Positions 1 through 6,013 of a DNA stretch of 9,874 nt are shown piece after piece (position 1 is the first letter of the stretch; each line of letters opens with the position of its first letter). The DNA comes from Spirochaetota bacterium (lineage in GTDB: Bacteria; Spirochaetota; Spirochaetia; Treponematales; Rectinemataceae). The notes under the pieces are model-generated. The model was not told where the DNA came from, searched no databases, and saw only the letters and a program-made list of their open reading frames with translations. The DNA lies in assembly GCA_023421875.1 (NCBI GenBank), contig JAEZSM010000057.1, forward strand, positions 1 to 9,874, read 5' to 3'. The position numbers and the translations under genes are program-made.

Positions 1-51
1 CATTGGCGGGGCAAGCTGGCCTATGTTGACGATGAGAAGATCGCCCCTCAT
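1..51 (-). CDS. hutI: Imidazolonepropionase, N-terminal fragment (cut by window edge)
   Basis: Only the first 17 codons are visible, reading MRGDLLIVNIGQLAPPM, and the gene continues past the left edge. The segment 'DLLIVNIGQL' resembles the N-terminal beta strand of imidazolonepropionases; the Bacillus subtilis HutI start, from memory, contains 'ILINIGQL'. The ATG shares one base with the TGA stop of the preceding gene (TGATG), so translation is probably coupled. HutI is the third enzyme of histidine degradation and hydrolyses 4-imidazolone-5-propionate to N-formiminoglutamate in the cytoplasm. hutH two genes upstream in the same operon supports the call independently. With 17 residues the assignment rests on a short match plus context; another amidohydrolase is possible. 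Confidence 0.7.
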   Translation of the reverse strand, partial: MRGDLLIVNIGQLAPPM

Positions 52-3000
52 CACGTCTGGGTTCCCTTGAACAGGGGATCTTTGCCGATGGAGCCTTCGA
101 GGACCTTCGCATAATCGCCCTTGGCCAGACGTTCGATACGCTGCTCTGCCCGTTCCAGCTCCCGGGCAGCCTGGGCTGCCGCGGAGCTCGAGTCTTCGAT
201 TTCATCCTCCAAGAAATTTCTCAGGGAAGCTGCCGAGCGGCGTAGATAGGACATTTCCCGGTCCTGGTAGGCAGCCAGGCGCTGGGCATACCAGTCCGAG
301 CCGAGAACATAGTCGCGTTCGAAGAGACGGCGCAGCTCGGGATCGTGGATGCTCTTGCCATCGTAGCTTCCGGTGGCCATTACCCAGAGCAGGGCTTTCA
401 GGGGCGGTATGGCCGCCTCCACCGAGCCGTCGTCTATGTAGGCTTTGGCCGAGCGCTCCATGGCCTGGCAGATGTTTTCGATCCCATCGACAAAATCCGG
501 AAGGGACTGCAGTTCGGGCCTGAGCATATCGTCGGTGAAGACCGCCGCGGGGGTGTCGAAAAGACGACCCAAGTAGGTGGCGGCGAAGAGGGGAGTGATG
601 CGCCAGCCCAGGCGGGAAGCCTGGATTGTCCTGCCTTCGTACTCGAAGTCCTGCAGCTGTTCCAGGTATCCACTGGCCTTGAGAAATTCCGGATCCCGCT
701 CTTCGGGGCTGAGGCGGGACCAGAGCTCGGGCATCAAGAGGGAGATGTCGTGTTCGACCTTGTACTTGGGTCCAATGTAGCCTGCGGCGGTGGTAAAGCC
801 GGAATAGCCGGTGAGGATGTAGGAGAGCAGGGCGTTGTTGAGGTCGGTGGTGGCCACCAGGGCGTTGAAGGGCCCCTTGGTAAGTGCTCCTTCGCTGCCT
901 GCTCCGGTGGTGGAGGGGCTTTTTCCCGTGAGGGAGCAGATAAAATCCATGAAGAGTTCGGGCAGTTCCTGGTAATGGATGGGCCCGTAAACTGCCAGGG
1001 GGCGGATTCCCGCTTTTTTATCCGACGGATTGTTCCTCCGGCCGGGCAGGATGGCGCCCACGGGGTGGAGAACCCTCTCCTCTGCCTTGACTTTTCTGTA
1101 CAGCCTGGGGCCTAAGTCGGCCAAGTATCGCTCCCGGGGATTCACGTAGTTGGGGTCGAGCTGGAGATAGCGGGGGTTCTTGGATGGAGCACCGTTGACG
1201 ATTCTGGGTTTGTCCGGGGCGGCGAAGAATTCGAAGTCCGGATCCCGGGCGGCTTCGGTGATGAAGTGTTTCATATCCTCAGAGTACTCGGAGAACTGGA
1301 CGGTCATCTGGACAAATTCTTCCGCCGCCTTTCTGGACAGGGGCTCGAAGTTGCTCAGGAAGTTGTCCGGCCTGGACAGGTCTTTTTCGGTCTGCTTGTC
1401 GTAACCCCGTATTACCGCATCGTCGGGGCGCTGGAAAAACCGGGCTTCGACGTTGTTGCAGAATTTTAGGCTGGGGTGGCGGCACGCCCACTCGGGCAGG
1501 TTGCGCAGGGAACTGCCGGGGACCACCGTGGAGGCGGTGATGTCGTCTTCCCACTGCTGTTTTTCGGCGGGCATGAAGTCTTGCCTGAGCTTGAAGCTGC
1601 GGCGCAGGCCCTCGGGCGTCTGACCGACCCTGAGGTAAGAACCCAGCACGGGTCGGTTTTCGAATTTTAGTATGTTGCCCGTCGTGCCGTTGACGACATC
1701 CACAGAAAAATGGGAAAGCCAGTCGTCGTTCCAATCGGGGGTATAGAAGCGCTTAACCAGGAAGACCAGGCTCTTGATCCGCTCGGGAAGGCTTTTGAGC
1801 CAGGTGTTGTATGCTTCGGTGTAGAGGGGGGAAGGGGTGAGCAGCTTGATGACAGAGCCCAGGGAACGCTTGGGAGAGAGTATTTTCCGGGCATCCTTGC
1901 CATGGTTTTCTTTGCTGTCCAGAAAGCGGCTTCCGTACTCCCTGTCAATGATTTCCTTGACCGCAGCCATGTCCTTATGAAAATCGGCGATGGTTATGGG
2001 TGAGTAGGTAATGGCGTCGGAGATGGGTTTGGCGATTTCTGACTTGCCGCCCCCCGAGACGGTGCAGGGTTTGTGGCAGACTAAGCCTTCGGCGGTGCTG
2101 CCGATGAGGCGCCAGGCTCCCGAACCGGGGTGACGCTCCATGTGGACCCGGTACCCTGTGGGATGGATGTACACTTCCTCGGGATGGACCCTCTGGGAGT
2201 GTTCTTGGCCGTCCAGGGTCCAGTGGGCTTTTTGGTCTTCCAGGGAAATGTAGGCATTCTCCGGAAGGTAGACGATGCCGGGAAAACTTTTATCCCGGGC
2301 ATAGCCTTCCTTTTTAGGCAGCACCCTGTCGCCCATGAGCTTTAGAACCTGTGCGTAGCTGTGTCCCCGGGAATTGAGGTTCGTGTCGGGAACAAAGCGG
2401 GTGCCGAGGTTGTAGGCGGGAAAGACCAGGGCTCCGCCTGCATGCTCTTCCTCGGCCAGGCCGAGAAGGTTGGCGGAGTAGGAGATTTGGGCTTTTATCT
2501 CTTTTTTTGAGTAGCCGAAATAGTTGTCGCCGATGACCGATACGATCACCCCGCGTTCGTCTCGAGCGGAGATCTTGAAGGGCTTGCCCTCGTTGTATTT
2601 TTCGGAAGGATCCTTCCAGCACATGCCCTCCCGGCGTTGCCGTTCTCCGGCATCCTCCCAGCGGGGGAGTCCCAGCTCTTTTTTGGTCAGTCCGACCAGG
2701 TGGGTGGCCAGGATGACGCAGCCCGTTGTCCCGGTCCAGTGCAGGGGATCGAGGGTAGCGTCGTTTTCGGGTATGAGGGGATCGCCGGAGTTGCCGAAGA
2801 TGCTCTCGATAAAATCCAGGCTTGCGGCCAGCGATCCCGGGGTGAAAAAGCGGATTTCCATGGAGCGTTCGTCGCAGTATCCCTCTACGCCGGGCCGTAC
2901 CACGGGACGCAGAAGAAGAGAGAGCATGGTTCTGGCTTTTTCTTTTTCCTGGGCGGTGAAAGGCAGCTCCAGAAGCTCGGGCGGAGGATTGAGCGCTTTT

Positions 3001-3518
3001 TTGAGAATCCGGGCGAACACAGACTTGGGAACAGCTTTTTTGTCCGGGGGGACAGGTAGGCCTCCCTCGGCGATATGGAATACCCCTTCGGTGGTCCGCT
3101 TGTCGCTGCCGGGGTTGTGGAGGACTCCGTTTTTTATCCGATAGGAGGTGATGGTGGGTGAGCCGTGGCTGTGTCCTTCCGGGGGAAGGGAGAGTTCCCG
3201 GGCCATGCCGTAGCGATCGAGCACCAGGGTTTTAGAGGGCAGGCGGGGCAGCTGTGGATCTTTCAGATCCCCCAGGTAGGAATCGAGAAAATCCTGGATT
3301 CGTCTGTCAGCGGGCGCCAGGTGTCCGGCGAGGATTCTGTCCTTCTGCCTGAAGTTTTCCAGCATGTCCGAAGCCAGTTCCACGAAGCCTGTGCCCTCCT
3401 TGGAAAAAATAGGGAGGCCGAGGCTTGCCAGCTTTATGTTGATATAGGCAATGAGCTTGCCGCGCTCGGGCTTGGAGGCCCGCTCCATGCCCAGTCCGAA
3501 ATCTCGTTTTACAGCCAT
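51..3518 (-). CDS. PPi-type phosphoenolpyruvate carboxykinase (1155 aa)
   Basis: Probable pyrophosphate-dependent PEP carboxykinase (EC 4.1.1.38), which interconverts PEP + CO2 + Pi with oxaloacetate + PPi in the cytoplasm. The length matches the roughly 1100-1150-residue PPi-PEPCKs known from Entamoeba and Propionibacterium, about twice the size of GTP- or ATP-PEPCK. PEPCK landmarks can be placed in order: NYFGYSKK (332-339) followed by EEH with H359, the same Lys-to-His spacing of 20 as K244/H264 of GTP-PEPCK; a P-loop-like SGGGKSE (488-494); acidic D512/D516 about 25 residues later, near the position of the metal-binding Asp; and PGRRN (825-829), like the GGRR segment. A second Gly/Lys/Ser-rich stretch, LTGKSPSTTGAGSEG, is at 863-877. 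The C-terminus (about 1085-1135) is charged and helical. The ATG has a strong AAGGAGG 7 nt upstream. It overlaps hutH by 10 bp and the hutI start by 1 bp. Family identity is recognised from motifs and length, not a search; PPi specificity is inferred. Confidence 0.8.
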   Translation of the reverse strand: MAVKRDFGLGMERASKPERGKLIAYINIKLASLGLPIFSKEGTGFVELASDMLENFRQKDRILAGHLAPADRRIQDFLDSYLGDLKDPQLPRLPSKTLVLDRYGMARELSLPPEGHSHGSPTITSYRIKNGVLHNPGSDKRTTEGVFHIAEGGLPVPPDKKAVPKSVFARILKKALNPPPELLELPFTAQEKEKARTMLSLLLRPVVRPGVEGYCDERSMEIRFFTPGSLAASLDFIESIFGNSGDPLIPENDATLDPLHWTGTTGCVILATHLVGLTKKELGLPRWEDAGERQRREGMCWKDPSEKYNEGKPFKISARDERGVIVSVIGDNYFGYSKKEIKAQISYSANLLGLAEEEHAGGALVFPAYNLGTRFVPDTNLNSRGHSYAQVLKLMGDRVLPKKEGYARDKSFPGIVYLPENAYISLEDQKAHWTLDGQEHSQRVHPEEVYIHPTGYRVHMERHPGSGAWRLIGSTAEGLVCHKPCTVSGGGKSEIAKPISDAITYSPITIADFHKDMAAVKEIIDREYGSRFLDSKENHGKDARKILSPKRSLGSVIKLLTPSPLYTEAYNTWLKSLPERIKSLVFLVKRFYTPDWNDDWLSHFSVDVVNGTTGNILKFENRPVLGSYLRVGQTPEGLRRSFKLRQDFMPAEKQQWEDDITASTVVPGSSLRNLPEWACRHPSLKFCNNVEARFFQRPDDAVIRGYDKQTEKDLSRPDNFLSNFEPLSRKAAEEFVQMTVQFSEYSEDMKHFITEAARDPDFEFFAAPDKPRIVNGAPSKNPRYLQLDPNYVNPRERYLADLGPRLYRKVKAEERVLHPVGAILPGRRNNPSDKKAGIRPLAVYGPIHYQELPELFMDFICSLTGKSPSTTGAGSEGALTKGPFNALVATTDLNNALLSYILTGYSGFTTAAGYIGPKYKVEHDISLLMPELWSRLSPEERDPEFLKASGYLEQLQDFEYEGRTIQASRLGWRITPLFAATYLGRLFDTPAAVFTDDMLRPELQSLPDFVDGIENICQAMERSAKAYIDDGSVEAAIPPLKALLWVMATGSYDGKSIHDPELRRLFERDYVLGSDWYAQRLAAYQDREMSYLRRSAASLRNFLEDEIEDSSSAAAQAARELERAEQRIERLAKGDYAKVLEGSIGKDPLFKGTQT

Positions 3519-5098
3519 AGGTAATCCTCCTTGCTTATGGCGCCTATGAGCCCGTAGACCGAATCCAGGTTAGGGTACATTACCCTGTCATTGTCCAGGC
3601 GTTCAACCACAGAGCGCACGAGCCTGTAGGCTGGAATGCTGCGGGGCGAAAGCATCGGCGCGATTGAAGGGATTCCCAATTGTATAGCCCGCAGATCCAA
3701 TGCCTGGCAGGCTGTTGCCAGCTCCATGCCAGCGACGCGCCGGGCGTTTTCGACTATTGTCGCCGCTTTGCGCGCCGCTATTGTGCCCATCGAAACATGA
3801 TCTTCTTGGTTGGCGCTGGAAGGTATGGAATCGACGCTGGCAGGGTGGGAAAGGCTCTTGTTCTCGGAAACCAGGGCTGCCGCAGCGTACTGTACGATCA
3901 TGAATCCCGAGTTGATGCCACCCGAGCTTGTTAGAAATGCCGGGAGTCCTTCCGAAAGGGCCGGATTGACCAGTCGCTCGATGCGGCGCTCGCTGATGTC
4001 GGCCAGTTCGGCACAGGCTATGCCCAGGAAATCCATTGCCAGGGCAAGGGGTTGTCCATGAAAATTGCCGCCCGAGATGATGTCGCCGGGATCTGTTTCC
4101 TCGGCGCTCCCCCTGTCGGGGCTGTGGGGAAAAATCAGTGGGTTATCCGTGACCGCGTTGAGTTCGGCTTCCAGAATGCCCGTGACATACTCCAGGGCAT
4201 CCAGACTTGCGCCATGAACCTGGGGGATGCAGCGGAGCGCGTAGGCATCTTGGACACGGAGCTCTCCCTGGCGGCTTGTAAGCGACGAGCCTTCCAGTAG
4301 GCGCCTCATGTGAGCTGCGCAGCGGATCTGTCCCTGCTGTCGACGCAAGGCATGGACCCTGGGATCGAAGGCGTCCACAATGCCCTTGAGGGCCTGGAAG
4401 CTCAGCGCCGAAGCCATGCTCAGACTTTGGTAGAGTTCCCGGGCCTTGTGCAGGGCCAAGGCCCCTACCGCGGTCATCACCTGGGTTCCGTTTATCAGCG
4501 CAAGGCCTTCCTTGGCCTGGAGAACAACGGGCTTCAAACCTGCCAGTTTCAGGGCTTCGCCGCCCTGCATTCGCTCGTTTTTATATGAAACTTCGCCCAG
4601 ACCTATGAGAGGGAGTGCCATGTGAGCCAGGGGAGCCAGGTCTCCCGAAGCGCCCAGGGAGCCCTTTTCGGGTATTACCGGTAGGATATCAGCGTTGAGC
4701 ATGGCCAGCAGCAGCTGCACTACTTCTGGTCTGATGCCCGAATTGCCCACCGCCAGGGCATTGGCTCTAAGCGCCATGACAGCCCTGACAGTTTCCTTGG
4801 GCAGGGGCTGCCCCTGGCCGCAGGCATGGCTCATGATAAGATTCTTCTGCAGGGTGGCGTTGTCTTCCTGGGAAATGACGATATCGCAAAATTTGCCGAA
4901 GCCTGTGGTGATGCCGTAACGCACCAGCCGTTCCCTGACGCAGGCCTCCACCACCGAACGGGAGGCGAGCATTCGCCTCACTGATTCCTCGTCCAGCGCG
5001 ACCGTACAATTGCCCTGGGCTATCGCAACAAGTCTATCCACTGTGAGGGAAGCGCCATCGAGGCGGAATTCATCCATGGCCATAGTATAGTAAGGCAT
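3509..5098 (-). CDS. hutH: Histidine ammonia-lyase
   Basis: Catalyses the first step of histidine degradation, L-histidine to trans-urocanate + NH3. The 529-residue product has all family landmarks. The MIO-forming Ala-Ser-Gly is at 150-152 in GSLGASGDLAPL. The catalytic Tyr is in YGITTGFG (Y61). H91 in MSHACG is typical of histidine rather than phenylalanine or tyrosine lyases. Q283, Y286 and R289 are in RVQDAYALR, and E432 is in SSANQEDHVSMG. A short hydrophilic insertion (about 325-339) replaces the tighter loop before SGGNFHGQP. The start is uncertain: M1 has only AGGG 5 nt upstream, while M8 (ATG at 5077-5075) gives MDEFRLDGASLT, the usual family N-terminus, but lacks a Shine-Dalgarno. 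It is the first gene of the hutH-PEPCK-hutI operon, divergent from the EamA permease. Confidence 0.96.
   Translation of the reverse strand: MPYYTMAMDEFRLDGASLTVDRLVAIAQGNCTVALDEESVRRMLASRSVVEACVRERLVRYGITTGFGKFCDIVISQEDNATLQKNLIMSHACGQGQPLPKETVRAVMALRANALAVGNSGIRPEVVQLLLAMLNADILPVIPEKGSLGASGDLAPLAHMALPLIGLGEVSYKNERMQGGEALKLAGLKPVVLQAKEGLALINGTQVMTAVGALALHKARELYQSLSMASALSFQALKGIVDAFDPRVHALRRQQGQIRCAAHMRRLLEGSSLTSRQGELRVQDAYALRCIPQVHGASLDALEYVTGILEAELNAVTDNPLIFPHSPDRGSAEETDPGDIISGGNFHGQPLALAMDFLGIACAELADISERRIERLVNPALSEGLPAFLTSSGGINSGFMIVQYAAAALVSENKSLSHPASVDSIPSSANQEDHVSMGTIAARKAATIVENARRVAGMELATACQALDLRAIQLGIPSIAPMLSPRSIPAYRLVRSVVERLDNDRVMYPNLDSVYGLIGAISKEDYLWL
3519..3533 (-). promoter_or_regulatory. 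Strong ribosome binding site of the PEPCK gene
   Basis: On the minus strand AAGGAGG lies 7 nt before the ATG at 3518. It is embedded in the last codons of hutH, whose stop (TAA, 3511-3509) lies just downstream of the new start. This near-perfect Shine-Dalgarno fixes the start codon and suggests efficient translation of the second gene in the operon, stronger than for hutH itself. Confidence 0.8.
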
Positions 5099-5100
5099 AA

Positions 5101-5120
5101 GCGCCCTGGACAGGGTGCGC
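5101..5120. promoter_or_regulatory. Imperfect palindrome between divergent hutH and permease genes
   Basis: The arms GCGC-CCTG and CAGG-GTGCGC around a 2-nt centre form a symmetrical element with a 2-nt bulge (an extra GT in the right arm). It fills much of the 45-bp gap between the divergent starts, so a protein bound here could affect both genes. No recognised operator consensus is matched. A TATACT/TATAGT -10-like box lies just inside the annotated hutH start (5085-5091) on either strand, without a good -35, so the promoters are not resolved. Confidence 0.35.
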
Positions 5121-5143
5121 GCAGAAGGATATACAGTAGCGCC

Positions 5144-6013
5144 ATGGGTAAGCGAAAATTCGGTATCGAGGTTTTCTATGGCCTCGGCGTGGCGTTCATA
5201 TGGGGGCTCACGTTTTTATCGATCAAGGTGGCGGTAGCTGAGCTGAAGCCCATGACCCTCGCCCTTTCGCGCTTCATCATTGCGAGCGCCCTGCTGCCAT
5301 TGATCGCCCTTGTCAACAAAACGCCCTTGGCGGTAAAGCCGAAGGATTTGCCCCTTCTTTTCGTCAGCGGATTCATCGGGGTAACGCTGTATTTTTTCTT
5401 TGAAAACAACGGGATCATGCGCCTTTCGGCTTCGGAGTCGTCGATTATCATAGGGACAATCCCTGTGCTTACCCTCCTGGTGGATACGGTTTTTTACCGG
5501 CTGCGGGCGAGCAAGTCCGTCATTATCGGAATTTTACTCTCCTTTGGCGGCGTTGCTGTCATGGTAGCCAAGTCGCACTCCGCCGCCGCTTCTACGGGGG
5601 GCTATCTGTTCATGGGCGGAGCTGCTGTCGCCTGGGTAAGCTATACGTTTTTAACCAAGCCGCTGGGCTTGAAATATCCGATTCTCAGCGTTACCTTCTG
5701 GCAGATTTTCTTCGGCATGCTGGGCTGTGTTCCCTTTGCCCTCTTTGAAGGACAGGGCTTTGTCCGGGTATCGACGCCGGTTTTGCTTAATGTGGTCTTT
5801 CTGGGAGTCCTTGCCTCAGCAGGGGGCTACTGGCTCTGGGTAATGGTTTTGGACAAACTGGGCGCAAGCCGCTCGAGCGTTTTTATCAACCTTATACCGG
5901 TGGTTTCGGTTATAGCTTCCTTTATCGTCCTGGGCGAGCGGCTTGCGCCTGTCCAACTTGCAGGAGGAGCCGCGACGGTTATCGGCGTCTATTTAGCCAC
6001 CAGAAGGGCGTAG
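5144..6013 (+). CDS. EamA/DMT-superfamily permease
   Basis: A 289-residue inner-membrane protein made of two tandem EamA repeats of five predicted helices each, about residues 10-142 and 154-286. The first repeat opens with a hydrophobic helix ending FIWGLTFLSIK and contains the ENNGIMRLSASESSII segment and then FGGVAVMV. The second closes with LGASRSSVFINLIPV and FIVLGERL, which is typical of RhaT/YdcZ-like drug/metabolite transporters. The length is normal for the family. The substrate cannot be told from sequence; family members export amino acids, metabolites or drugs. AGAAGGA lies 14 nt before the ATG, rather far for a Shine-Dalgarno. The gene is divergent from hutH, so amino-acid transport is a reasonable but unproven idea. 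Its last 25 bp overlap the end of the convergent antiporter gene. Confidence 0.92.
   Translation: MGKRKFGIEVFYGLGVAFIWGLTFLSIKVAVAELKPMTLALSRFIIASALLPLIALVNKTPLAVKPKDLPLLFVSGFIGVTLYFFFENNGIMRLSASESSIIIGTIPVLTLLVDTVFYRLRASKSVIIGILLSFGGVAVMVAKSHSAAASTGGYLFMGGAAVAWVSYTFLTKPLGLKYPILSVTFWQIFFGMLGCVPFALFEGQGFVRVSTPVLLNVVFLGVLASAGGYWLWVMVLDKLGASRSSVFINLIPVVSVIASFIVLGERLAPVQLAGGAATVIGVYLATRRA

Noticed and set aside
1..114. Plus-strand frame 1 open from the left edge, ending at a TAA (112-114)
   Set aside because: It overlaps the PEPCK C-terminus and the better-supported hutI start on the other strand, and no family is recognised.
345..1115. Plus-strand open frame of 256 codons, the longest antisense frame
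   Set aside because: It lies wholly inside the PEPCK gene on the other strand, is low-complexity Gly/Glu-rich, has no recognisable domain, and is typical of antisense frames in G+C-rich genes.
51..3518. Idea that the 1155-residue protein is a classical urocanase filling the hutU slot
   Set aside because: It is about twice the urocanase length, no urocanase motif is visible, and PEPCK landmarks occur in the right order and spacing.
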